Shown one piece after another: positions 8,959-17,267 of a stretch of DNA of 64,000 nucleotides. The DNA is from Legionella_C sp963803545 (GTDB lineage Bacteria; Pseudomonadota; Gammaproteobacteria; Legionellales; Legionellaceae), in NCBI GenBank assembly GCA_963803545.1, contig CAWDMX010000004.1, forward strand, positions 248,001 to 312,000, in the 5' to 3' direction. The notes beneath the pieces are model-generated. The model searched no databases, had not been told where the DNA came from, and worked only from the letters and a program-made list of their open reading frames with translations. The position numbers were made by a program, and so were the translations under genes. Each line of letters starts with the position of its first letter. Within the stretch, counting starts at the first letter, position 1.

Positions 8959-11700
8959 ATGAAGGGACTTGGTATTAAGTATCAACTGCGACTAATTACA
9001 CTTATTCCTGTTTTTGTTATTGCTATATTTTTTGCTTTTTTTTACAACTATCAATTTGACCAGGACTTAAAACAACAAATTACCCGTCTAGGCCAAGCCT
9101 ATATTCGGCAACTGCTTCCTGCGGCGCAGTTAGCCATGATGCGCAATGATCGCCGAACTTTGCAAGGGTTAATCAATGCGTCGACCGTTAATCCGGACAT
9201 TATGGCTTTAGCTTTTTACGACGCAGGGGGTCTTATTATGGCCTATCGCGGTGGCAAGCATTCTATTCATTCTTTATTCACTCCACCGGCGTTTACCGGT
9301 GATTTTATTGAAAGTAAGCAAATAAACTCAACCACAATTAATTTCATGGCGCCCATTACTCTTCCACAGTTCAACTTGTACTCGCGTGGTGCTTTCAAAA
9401 CGGTCAATAAACATTTGAACCCCGCAACCAATGATATTTTAGGTTGGCTGTCAATTGATGTGAATACCCAGTCAACGCTTATAAAACGCTATCAAATGTA
9501 TATTGTGACTATATTTATTACTTTAATCGGCTTGTTAATAAGTTTAACAATACATTTTTTCCTATCCAGACGTATTTATCTGCCCTTAAATCGTTTGCGA
9601 CGGAGTTTGCGTCAAATACAAAGCAACGAGTTCGAAACGCAAATAAAAACAACGAGTTCTGGTGAAATTGGTGAAATTGAGCGCGGTTGCGTCCACATGC
9701 AGCAAGAATATCTATCGGTAGTTAAAGACCTAAACCATCACATCGAAGTGGCAACCAGCGACTTACAGCAAAGCCTAGAGTTGCTGGAGGAGAAAAACGT
9801 CGAACTTAGTTTGGAAAAGAAAAAAAGTGATGAAAAAGGACGGCAAAAATCCGAATTTATCGCCAATATGAGCCATGAAATTAGAACTCCTATGAACGGC
9901 GTTATAGGATTTACCAGTGTGCTGTTGGAATCTAAACTGGACTCCTTACAACTGGATTACGTTAAAACAATTAAAACATCCGCCCAGGATTTATTAATCA
10001 TAATCAACGATATATTAGATTATTCAAAGATTGATGCGGGTAAATTACGGTTGGACTGTATTCCTGTTGAAATTCGTGCGTGTATCGATGAGGTTTTGAT
10101 GCTTGCGGCTCCAAATGCGCATAAAAAAGGCATTGATTTGATACCGTCTACCGAGGTTAATGTTCCTAAAACGGTTTTGGGCGATCCGCTGCGCATTAAG
10201 CAAATACTGACCAATTTAATTAGTAATGCTATCAAGTTTACCGATAATGGCTATGTTTCTATTCGCACCAGTATTGAGGTGGAAAATGAAAAAAATTATT
10301 GTCTGCGTATTTCAGTTATTGACACGGGAATAGGTATTTCTGTTGAGGATCAAAACAAGTTATTTAATGCCTTCAATCAAGCCGACACGACTATAACCCG
10401 ACGATTCGGCGGTACCGGTTTAGGTTTAGTTATTTGCAAAAAATTAGCCGAAGCCATGTACGGTAAAATTACTTTGAGCAGTGAGTTGCATAAAGGCACA
10501 ACGTTTACCGTTACTCTACGTTTGGAAAAATTACTGGCCTATGAGGTTGAAAAAAATCAAGCGCACCGGTTTAGTCGTTTGCAGGTAATATGTTTTGATG
10601 ACAATCCCCTGCATTTAGAAGCAATGTGCAATGGAATTGGTTTTTGGGGTGCGAGCTCTGTTGCCGTAAACTCGTTTTCACAACTTGAGCAAGCGTTTAT
10701 AGAGAACCCCGAGTGCCAACTTGCTTTAGTTAATGTTAATGAGGGTTGTGAAAAGCAGGTTGCTAAAATAATTAGGCAACAAGTCATACCGTGTGTAATT
10801 GTTTCTAAGTGGCTGGTTCATAACCCCGAGTCGTTGGGGGCTAAGGCGTTTTTATTTAAACCGATAAGCGTTCAAAAATTGTATTTAACTATTGAGTCCA
10901 TTTTGGAAGAAGCTTCGCAATCGCTTCTTGTTAGTGACGAACTAGGCAAGTTACGCAAGCAGCTATCCCAGTTGCATCCAACCATTTTGGTAGCAGAAGA
11001 CAATCCGGTAAACCGGATGTTGCTCAATTCCTTATTAAGCGATTACAGCACGATTGTCATGGTAAACAATGGTGAAGAGGCGGTTAAAGCGTGTCGCATT
11101 CATCACTATGATTTGTTATTACTAGATTTACAAATGCCTAAATTAAATGGATTAGAGGCGGCGCAGCTGATTCGCGATAAATCGGTGCTTAATAAAAATA
11201 CGCCGATAGTTGTGATTAGCGCTAACATCGATGATATCGATCAGGAAAACTTATTTCGCGACGGAATCAATTTATTCTTGCAAAAGCCTATAGATGAAAA
11301 GGAATTAATTTTAAATTTAGTAAAGCTTCTAAGCCAAAAAAATGGCGGTTTTATTGATTGGAACTTATGCGTTGAAAAAGCAAACGGCAATCACCTGCTC
11401 GCTAAGGATTTTTTGGAGCAATTTGTGATTGAATTGCGGAGCAACAAAAAAGATTTTATTCGTCTTTATCATAAAAAAGACACCGATGGCTTAGAAAAAG
11501 CAGCGCATAAACTTAATGGAGCCTGTTGTTTTTGTGGTGTGCCGCGGTTGCAACATTGGGTTATTACAATTGAAACGCACGCAAAATCGGCCAACAATAT
11601 ATCGGAAATAAGTTCTGTTTTTAATGAAATGCTACTCGCAATAGATGAGGTCATCCAAGAATACGAGCAATTGTACTGCGCGAGTGGGTGTCAAAATTAG
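8959..11700 (+). CDS. barA: Hybrid sensor histidine kinase, BarA/GacS/LetS type
   Basis: A 913-aa tripartite membrane kinase, probably the top of a Gac/Let-type pathway that activates a UvrY/LetA response regulator and, through it, CsrA-binding small RNAs. In order: TM1 (about 10-30), a periplasmic sensor loop, TM2 (about 178-200), HAMP, HisKA with phospho-accepting H306 (SHEIRTPMNG), HATPase with DTGIGIS and GGTGLGL, a degenerate receiver (about 535-655) that has lost the phospho-Asp block, a true receiver with D723 (LLLLDLQMP), and an HPt domain with H850 (AAHKLNGACC). The whole architecture matches BarA. The cognate regulator is not in this window. A good promoter and an inverted repeat precede it. 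Confidence 0.9.
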   Translation: MKGLGIKYQLRLITLIPVFVIAIFFAFFYNYQFDQDLKQQITRLGQAYIRQLLPAAQLAMMRNDRRTLQGLINASTVNPDIMALAFYDAGGLIMAYRGGKHSIHSLFTPPAFTGDFIESKQINSTTINFMAPITLPQFNLYSRGAFKTVNKHLNPATNDILGWLSIDVNTQSTLIKRYQMYIVTIFITLIGLLISLTIHFFLSRRIYLPLNRLRRSLRQIQSNEFETQIKTTSSGEIGEIERGCVHMQQEYLSVVKDLNHHIEVATSDLQQSLELLEEKNVELSLEKKKSDEKGRQKSEFIANMSHEIRTPMNGVIGFTSVLLESKLDSLQLDYVKTIKTSAQDLLIIINDILDYSKIDAGKLRLDCIPVEIRACIDEVLMLAAPNAHKKGIDLIPSTEVNVPKTVLGDPLRIKQILTNLISNAIKFTDNGYVSIRTSIEVENEKNYCLRISVIDTGIGISVEDQNKLFNAFNQADTTITRRFGGTGLGLVICKKLAEAMYGKITLSSELHKGTTFTVTLRLEKLLAYEVEKNQAHRFSRLQVICFDDNPLHLEAMCNGIGFWGASSVAVNSFSQLEQAFIENPECQLALVNVNEGCEKQVAKIIRQQVIPCVIVSKWLVHNPESLGAKAFLFKPISVQKLYLTIESILEEASQSLLVSDELGKLRKQLSQLHPTILVAEDNPVNRMLLNSLLSDYSTIVMVNNGEEAVKACRIHHYDLLLLDLQMPKLNGLEAAQLIRDKSVLNKNTPIVVISANIDDIDQENLFRDGINLFLQKPIDEKELILNLVKLLSQKNGGFIDWNLCVEKANGNHLLAKDFLEQFVIELRSNKKDFIRLYHKKDTDGLEKAAHKLNGACCFCGVPRLQHWVITIETHAKSANNISEISSVFNEMLLAIDEVIQEYEQLYCASGCQN

Positions 11701-11771
11701 TCAAGACTATTCACAATACGCGACCGTGTGGTTGCTATTTTGAACGATTACAAAAAGAGTACGGAGAAATA

Positions 11772-13025
11772 ATGATTAAAAATGCTTTTTACGCGCAATC
11801 GGGTGGGGTAACGGCTGTAATTAATGTTTCTGCTTGTGCCGTAATTCAAACAGCGCGTGCTTACCCTGCAAGTATTGGGAAAGTTTATGCGGGCTTGAAT
11901 GGAATCGTTGGAGCTTTGCACGAGAATTTAATTGATACGTCTTTGGAGAGTGACGCAGACATCACGGCTTTACTGCAAACACCTTCCGGGGCTTTTGGCT
12001 CCTGCCGCTATAAGCTTAAAGAGCGCGGACCGGAATACGAGCGGATATTGGCCGTGTTTAAAGCGCATAATATTGGATACTTTTTTTACAACGGTGGTGG
12101 TGACTCGCAAGATACCGCGCATAAAATTGCAACAATGACTAAAAACAGTGGATATCCTATAACCTGTATTGGCATTCCGAAAACTATCGATAACGATCTT
12201 CCTTTTACGGATTGTTGCCCCGGTTTTGGTTCTGTTGCAAAATATGTAGCAATTTCTACCCGTGAGGCCGGATTTGATGTAGCTTCGATGGCTGCAACCT
12301 CCACAAAAGTGTTTATTTTGGAAGTAATGGGGCGTCATGCTGGTTGGATTGCTGCAGCAAGCGGTTTAGCGGCTGAAAATACATCAGAGCCACCGCATAT
12401 AATTTTATTTCCAGAAATTGCTTTTGATTCACAGTTATTTTTAAAAAAAGTTCAGGACTGTGTTCAAAAGTACGGCTATTGTGTGGTTGTTGCCTCGGAA
12501 GGGCTGCGCACTAAAGAAGGAAATTTTTTAAGTGATACAGGTTTAGTCGACGCGTTTGGTCATGCACAACTGGGCGGAGTTGCCCCAATTTTAGCGCAGC
12601 TTATTAAGTCCAAATTAGGCTATAAATACCATTGGGCGGTTGCTGATTATCTGCAGCGATCCGCCCGGCACATAGCGTCGCAAACCGATGTTGATCAAGC
12701 CTATGCTTTAGGGAAAGCGGCCGTTGAGTTTGCGGTGCAGGGCTGTAATGCAATAATGCCTATTATTAAACGAGAACAGGATTCCCCTTATAAATGGTCT
12801 ATTGATAAAGTTGATTTAAAAGACGTTGCGAATCAAGAAAAAAAAATGCCAGCAGCGTTCATTAGTGAAGATTTAATGGGCATTACCGATGCATGTCGAG
12901 CGTACCTACAGCCTCTAATAGACGGTGAGAGTTACCCAAGCTACGACCGTGGCTTACCGCATTATGTTCGCTTGAAAAATAAGCTTGTAGAGAAAAAATG
13001 CGACGCGATGGCCGGACTGTCTTAG
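11772..13025 (+). CDS. 6-phosphofructokinase, pyrophosphate-dependent type
   Basis: Phosphorylates fructose 6-phosphate, most likely with PPi instead of ATP. The start is ATG 11772 after ACGGAGAA; an in-frame alternative start codon further upstream at 11688 would overlap barA and adds residues unlike the family. The phosphoryl-donor loop reads GGGDS (108-112), with Asp where ATP-dependent enzymes have Gly, and the catalytic block is PKTIDND (136-142), with Lys in place of the Gly of ATP enzymes. This Asp/Lys pair is the accepted mark of PPi use. MGRHAGW (about 194-200) and the sugar-binding ASEGLR follow. The length (417 aa) fits the PPi-PFK group seen in methylotrophs and related gammaproteobacteria. 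The reaction would be reversible. Confidence 0.88.
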   Translation: MIKNAFYAQSGGVTAVINVSACAVIQTARAYPASIGKVYAGLNGIVGALHENLIDTSLESDADITALLQTPSGAFGSCRYKLKERGPEYERILAVFKAHNIGYFFYNGGGDSQDTAHKIATMTKNSGYPITCIGIPKTIDNDLPFTDCCPGFGSVAKYVAISTREAGFDVASMAATSTKVFILEVMGRHAGWIAAASGLAAENTSEPPHIILFPEIAFDSQLFLKKVQDCVQKYGYCVVVASEGLRTKEGNFLSDTGLVDAFGHAQLGGVAPILAQLIKSKLGYKYHWAVADYLQRSARHIASQTDVDQAYALGKAAVEFAVQGCNAIMPIIKREQDSPYKWSIDKVDLKDVANQEKKMPAAFISEDLMGITDACRAYLQPLIDGESYPSYDRGLPHYVRLKNKLVEKKCDAMAGLS

Positions 13026-13114
13026 GCGGCTTCACCCGCTTAAACGTCGACGGATACAGTCTTTGCAGCAGGCATGGTTAAAATTTTTTTGCGCGCACAC
13101 AAGGCTTGAATTTT

Positions 13115-13879
13115 TTAAAGTTGCAGACGACAGAATGCTCCAGCGTGGATCCACTTTTTTATAATAATTACCGCCTGTAAAGCAACTTCCTCTTCGGCGT
13201 ACCACTGGCACAACCCTTCGCATATTTCTGCAAAGCGTGCGTGGTTGAGGCATTCGGAAAATAGCCAATACTCAATTGCGGTTAAAGGCGCGTAGGAAGG
13301 AGCGTAATTCTTACGCCAAATTAAATAGTACTCAGTGGCCGCCAAACGTCTTGGTGGAGCACTTTCTTGTTGCATCGCTTTATGCCAGGTATCAACGGTA
13401 TTCCAGTTAAAGGCAGCGTGGTACACACAGGGGTGGACTAGGAGTTGCATTTTCGCCCACTGTTGGCTCTCAATTGCTGCTAATTGCTCAATGGTTAAAA
13501 CCGTTGAATTTTCAGCATCAAAAGATAAAGCCATTTTCCACTCAAAATCAGCCATCTCAGCCCATTGAATCGAATACTTTTCGTGCAAAAATTGCGGAAG
13601 TTTATGGCCAAACCAGCGTATTGATCGGAAAGAGGAAGGATAGCGTTTTAAGTAAGCACGCCCTACGTCTGCAAATTGTGGACTGCCGATGAATTGCTGT
13701 AATCCAGGATAATTATAGGCTAGACATTCTATGAGCCTTAACTCATAAGCTTCTTGGTATATAGCGAGCCGGGTGGCAATGGGAATAGTCTTTGTTTCGG
13801 TAATGTCGGCAATAATATCATGGCTATTGCCCATTAAAAAAGACTGAAAATTTTGCTGAATTTTAACAAGCTCATTCAT
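13115..13879 (-). CDS. bufC: BufC/HvfC-family partner of the MNIO enzyme (DUF2063)
   Basis: A 254-aa protein with the DUF2063 N-terminal domain (LVKIQQNFQSFL, RLAIYQEAYELRLIECLAYNYPGL). In known bufferin, Hvf and methanobactin-like systems this protein binds the precursor leader and partners with the DUF692 enzyme to modify cysteines. The start codon ATG overlaps the last bases of bufB (13876-13879, ATGA), so the two are translationally coupled. The protein is cytoplasmic with no signal peptide. It faces pfk tail to tail across 89 bases without a clear terminator. Confidence 0.85.
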   Translation of the reverse strand: MNELVKIQQNFQSFLMGNSHDIIADITETKTIPIATRLAIYQEAYELRLIECLAYNYPGLQQFIGSPQFADVGRAYLKRYPSSFRSIRWFGHKLPQFLHEKYSIQWAEMADFEWKMALSFDAENSTVLTIEQLAAIESQQWAKMQLLVHPCVYHAAFNWNTVDTWHKAMQQESAPPRRLAATEYYLIWRKNYAPSYAPLTAIEYWLFSECLNHARFAEICEGLCQWYAEEEVALQAVIIIKKWIHAGAFCRLQL

Positions 13880-14724
13880 GCAAGAGCCCCGGTTTCAATC
13901 GTATTTTGTGCAACAGTTCGTGCGTAATTAAGTTCGTTTATAAGCTCCGCTAAAGCCGGCATATTATCATCGCGCTCAATCATGGTAGAAACCGCGCCAA
14001 AACGGCTCCAAGCTTGTTTATAAATTTGCCATACTTCAGGAATGATGGGCGCATCATGGGTATCTATTATATAGCTACCATTATTACTGTGTCCGGCTAA
14101 ATGTATTTGAACAACTTTATTGAGTGGCAGGCCCTTAATATAATCGACAGGGGAGAAGTTATGATTTATCGCACTAACATAAATATTATTTACATCGAGT
14201 AATAAATAACAGCCACTGCGGGTGACTATTTCGCGGACAAATTCCCATTCGTGCATCGTTGATTGTTTGTAGGTAAGATAGCTTGAAACGTTTTCAACCG
14301 CTATTGGGCGGCCTAAAAATTCTTGTATGCTCATTATACGGCTAACCATATGGTCAATTGCCTGCTGTGTGTAGGGCAGAGGTAATAAGTCATGCATGTT
14401 GACCCCGCCAACCCCTGTCCAACACAGGTGGTCGGAAATCCATGCGGGCTCAATCCGATTTGCAAGTTGTTTTAATTGCTGAAGATAGTCCCAATCGAGC
14501 GCATCGCTGCTCCCAATAGACATGGAAACACCGTGCATGACTAAAGGATAATTTTCGCGAAACTTTTCTAGAAAGTACAGGGGTTTACCGCCTGGAATTA
14601 GGTAGTTTTCGCTCGTAATTTCGAACCAATCAATAGGTGGTTTTTCATCTAAAGTTTGTTGGTAATATTCGGGACGTAATCCAAGCCCAAATCCAAGGAA
14701 GGGCGCATTGGTTGATGTATGCAC
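13876..14724 (-). CDS. bufB: Multinuclear iron oxidase BufB (MNIO, DUF692)
   Basis: A TIM-barrel multinuclear non-heme iron-dependent oxidase (282 aa). In the family these enzymes oxidise cysteine side chains of small precursor peptides, for example to thiooxazole or oxazolone groups that bind copper. The expected metal-ligand motifs are present: MHGVSMSIGS, ISDHLCW, AVENVSSY, LLDVNNIYV with N-H downstream, IHLAGHSN, DTHDAP and MIERDDN. It is preceded by a terminator hairpin behind bufA and overlaps bufC by 4 bases. The peptide substrate is presumably the upstream BufA. Confidence 0.92.
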   Translation of the reverse strand: MHTSTNAPFLGFGLGLRPEYYQQTLDEKPPIDWFEITSENYLIPGGKPLYFLEKFRENYPLVMHGVSMSIGSSDALDWDYLQQLKQLANRIEPAWISDHLCWTGVGGVNMHDLLPLPYTQQAIDHMVSRIMSIQEFLGRPIAVENVSSYLTYKQSTMHEWEFVREIVTRSGCYLLLDVNNIYVSAINHNFSPVDYIKGLPLNKVVQIHLAGHSNNGSYIIDTHDAPIIPEVWQIYKQAWSRFGAVSTMIERDDNMPALAELINELNYARTVAQNTIETGALA

Positions 14725-14744
14725 TAAAAATACTCAGTAAAAGG

Positions 14745-14772
14745 TAAGAAAAGCCAGGCGGATACGCCTGGC
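14745..14772 (-). terminator. Terminator/attenuator between bufA and bufB
   Basis: On the reverse strand an 8-bp perfect stem GCCAGGCG/CGCCTGGC (positions 14753-14772) with a 4-base loop is followed by TTTTCTTA. It sits between the precursor gene and its modifying enzymes and would lower bufBC expression relative to bufA. Confidence 0.8.
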
Positions 14773-14779
14773 AGAAATG

Positions 14780-15076
14780 CTACTCTTCAGTAGATTTAGC
14801 GGCATCAGTATCAGTATCAGTATCCATATCCATTGTGCCACCCGCTTTCATGCAATCTTCTTTAGTCATCTGCATAACGCCGGTACCTTTGCATGAATTT
14901 TGCCCTTTGCACGTGTTGTTAGCTGTTTTGCAACTTCCTTGCGCTTTACAGGAGTTAACGCCTTTGCAATGAACCAATGGCGCGTCAATTGCGTCTGCTG
15001 CAAAAGTTGGAGCCATAGATAACATAGCTGCCGCACCAATTGCTAAAGCTGCACCGGATAATTTTAAAGTTTTCAT
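14780..15076 (-). CDS. bufA: BufA2-type bufferin precursor peptide
   Basis: A 98-aa cysteine-rich peptide, the likely substrate of BufB/BufC. The start is ATG at 15076, with AGGAA a few bases upstream; an open frame extends further but has no ribosome site. Residues 1-27 form a Sec signal peptide ending in PTFAA. The mature part has six cysteines in the pattern HCKG..SCKA.GSCK...TCKG.NSCKG, then EDC, which is the CKGxNSCKG repeat of BufA2 bufferins, periplasmic copper-binding RiPPs. The tail MDMDTDTDTD comes from a hexanucleotide repeat and is acidic. The function by analogy is copper sequestration in the periplasm. No experimental precursor from this lineage is known to me. Confidence 0.85.
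   Translation of the reverse strand: MKTLKLSGAALAIGAAAMLSMAPTFAADAIDAPLVHCKGVNSCKAQGSCKTANNTCKGQNSCKGTGVMQMTKEDCMKAGGTMDMDTDTDTDAAKSTEE
14804..14833. repeat. Hexanucleotide tandem repeat inside bufA
   Basis: Five in-frame 6-base units on the plus strand: ATCAGT three times, then ATCCAT twice. On the coding strand they specify MD-MD-TD-TD-TD near the peptide's C-terminus. Unit gain or loss would stay in frame. Confidence 0.9.
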
Positions 15077-15142
15077 GAAAATTCCTTTTTTTATGAGTAA
15101 ACAACGATGACGGGAATTATTGAATAACAACTCCACAAAGTA

Positions 15143-15172
15143 AGTGTAGAGAGTAGTCTTCTTCTTTGTCAA
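15143..15172 (-). promoter_or_regulatory. Promoter of the buf operon
   Basis: On the reverse strand a perfect TTGACA (15167-15172), an 18-base spacer and TACACT (15143-15148) give a strong sigma-70 promoter and a 5' leader of roughly 60 bases before bufA. Confidence 0.7.
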
Positions 15173-15261
15173 GGACGACAAAAACAATTAAGAAAACATC
15201 CCAATTTATCGGATGATAAATCATTGTAATACATTTGTTATTGCTAATTGCTACGGCATCG

Positions 15262-15303
15262 TTCTGCTTCTAATTTTTTCAGCGCGCTTATAATGAAGCA
15301 GAA
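15262..15303. repeat. Inverted repeat between buf promoter and aacS end
   Basis: Perfect 9-base arms TTCTGCTTC (15262-15270) and GAAGCAGAA (15295-15303) are separated by 24 bases that include a run of six T. It overlaps the terminator-like hairpin at 15302-15324. No role can be assigned. Confidence 0.45.
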
Positions 15304-15324
15304 AACTGGTTAATACCCGGTTTT
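15302..15324 (-). terminator. Possible terminator of the liu operon
   Basis: Arms AAAACTGG and CCGGTTTT pair with one wobble around a 7-base loop just after the aacS stop. On the reverse strand the stem ends in TTTT, as in a weak intrinsic terminator. Confidence 0.45.
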
Positions 15325-15327
15325 AAA

Positions 15328-17256
15328 TCAACTTTCTAATTCAGGTCTATTTTTAAATTCTTCTAACGCCTCGGGGTTAGCCAGGGATTGTATATTGGCA
15401 ACTGTTTCACCCGCGACCGTTTGACGCACTGCTATCTCAACAAGCTTGTTATTAAAAGTGTGGGGTATTGCCGAAACTTGAATTATTTTCGCGGGAACGT
15501 GGCGTGGTGATGCATTTTCTCGAAGTGTTTTTTTTATGTCATGGATGATTGTCTCATCAAGATTTAGAGTACCCTTGAGCTTCACAAACAAGATTATCCG
15601 ACTATCGTCTTGCCATTTTTGACCAATGACCACGCTTTCTTGCACGCAGTCTATTTTTTCGATTTGTCGGTAGATTTCTGCAGTACCAATTCGTACTCCC
15701 CCTGCATTCAAAACGGCATCGGAGCGGCCGTGAATGATTAACCCACCATGGTCGGTATACTGCGCGTAATCCCCATGCGCCCAGGTATTAGGATATTTGG
15801 AAAAATAACTGCGGCGGTATTCTTCTTTTAAGGGGTCGTTCCAAAATCCAACGGGCATAGCCGGAAAAGCTTGGTCGCATACTAATTCCCCCTGTTGATT
15901 CGGCAATGAATTTCCAGTTTCATCGTAAATTTTAACCGCAAGCCCTAAGCCGATACATTGCAGTTCACCTCGGTGCACGGGTAATAAAGGGTTTCCTAAG
16001 GCAAAACACGAGAGAATATCGGTGCCACCGGAAATTGAGCTAAGTTGCACGGAGGATTTTATCGATTGATAGACAAAGTCGTAGTTATTTGGAAGTAGGG
16101 GGGAGCCGGTTGATAAAATGGTTTTAAGTGCTGACATGCGAACGTGTTTACAAGGATGAGTAGAGGATTTTTCAATACTGGAAATAAATTTCGCACTGGT
16201 GCCAAAAACACTTACCTGGTGTTGGTCAATAATTTCAAAAAGTTGTAACGCGTGCGGATACAAGGCAGCACCCTCATACAAAGTAAGCGTGCTGCCTAAG
16301 GCTAATGCGGAAACCATCCAGTTCCACATCATCCATCCACAGGTCGTATAAAAAAACAAGTTGTCGCGTTCGCTTAAGTTGGTATGCAGTCCTAGTTCTT
16401 TAAGATGTTGCAGTAAAATGCCTCCGGCCGAATGGACAATACATTTGGGCTTACCAGTCGTTCCTGATGAAAACATTATATAGATAGGCTGGGAAAAGGG
16501 CGCTTGGACAAATGTACAGTGGTTGCTTGCGCGCAGAAAATCATCCCAAAATACGCTTTTAGCCATGAAATTGCTCCGACCAATAACCGGTGTAATAACG
16601 AGCGCGAGCAACTCCGGAAAGCTTGTCTGAAGAAGGGCTATTTTTTCGCTATTATCAAAGGTTTTACCCGCGTATTTATAGCCGTCGCTAATAAACAATA
16701 CCGATGGATTTATTTGACTGAAGCGGTCTAGGAGCGCCGCAATTCCAAATTCTGGAGAGCAGGACGACCAAATAGCGCCTATGGAAAGAGTGGCAAGCAT
16801 TGCGATAATGGTATTCGCGGTATTTGGCATTACCGCCACCACTCGGTCGCCCTGACTTACACCTGCGTGTTTCAATCCCGCAGCGCATTGCGCAACTAAA
16901 GCATACAGTTGCGCATAAGTTAGTGTGGAATCAGTTCCCATCTCATTGACTGAGATAATTGCCGGGTGGTTGTCGCGTCTTTGCAGCAGTTGCTCAGCAA
17001 AATTAAAACGTGCCCCTAAAAACCATTGGGTATTAATCATGTCGCTATCATTGACAACAATGCTGTGCGCTTTGGTCGTAAATTGTAGTGAAAAAAAATC
17101 AGCTAAAAGCGACCAAAATTTTGCAGGGTGGTCAATAGACCATTGATACAATTGCGCGTAGTCGGCAATTGCTCGCCCAGTTTTGTCGCGCACGAAAAGA
17201 ATAAAGTGCCACATGCGTGTTTTTTCTGGTGCAACAGGGGTCCAAACTATCGACAT
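15328..17256 (-). CDS. Acetoacetyl-CoA synthetase (acetoacetate-CoA ligase)
   Basis: An acyl-adenylate-forming enzyme that turns acetoacetate, ATP and CoA into acetoacetyl-CoA. Its 642 aa fit the family (about 650). The AMP-binding P-loop is SSGTTGKPK at 263-271, followed by YTTCGWMMWNWMV, the region characteristic of AacS, and by HGRSDAVLNAGGVRIGTAEIY near the C-terminal hinge. The N-terminus also aligns with AacS (MWHFILFVRDKTGR region). It is the last gene of the liu operon and would recycle the acetoacetate released by HMG-CoA lyase. Confidence 0.93.
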   Translation of the reverse strand: MSIVWTPVAPEKTRMWHFILFVRDKTGRAIADYAQLYQWSIDHPAKFWSLLADFFSLQFTTKAHSIVVNDSDMINTQWFLGARFNFAEQLLQRRDNHPAIISVNEMGTDSTLTYAQLYALVAQCAAGLKHAGVSQGDRVVAVMPNTANTIIAMLATLSIGAIWSSCSPEFGIAALLDRFSQINPSVLFISDGYKYAGKTFDNSEKIALLQTSFPELLALVITPVIGRSNFMAKSVFWDDFLRASNHCTFVQAPFSQPIYIMFSSGTTGKPKCIVHSAGGILLQHLKELGLHTNLSERDNLFFYTTCGWMMWNWMVSALALGSTLTLYEGAALYPHALQLFEIIDQHQVSVFGTSAKFISSIEKSSTHPCKHVRMSALKTILSTGSPLLPNNYDFVYQSIKSSVQLSSISGGTDILSCFALGNPLLPVHRGELQCIGLGLAVKIYDETGNSLPNQQGELVCDQAFPAMPVGFWNDPLKEEYRRSYFSKYPNTWAHGDYAQYTDHGGLIIHGRSDAVLNAGGVRIGTAEIYRQIEKIDCVQESVVIGQKWQDDSRIILFVKLKGTLNLDETIIHDIKKTLRENASPRHVPAKIIQVSAIPHTFNNKLVEIAVRQTVAGETVANIQSLANPEALEEFKNRPELES

Positions 17257-17267
17257 ACAGCATTCCT

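Noticed and set aside
13026..13050. GCGG/CCGC hairpin after pfk as terminator
   Set aside because: Only four pairs and no T tract.
13032..13268. 78-codon minus-strand ORF extending past the bufC end
   Set aside because: Out of frame with bufC, Arg/Cys-rich composition, no ribosome site, and it mostly overlaps bufC.
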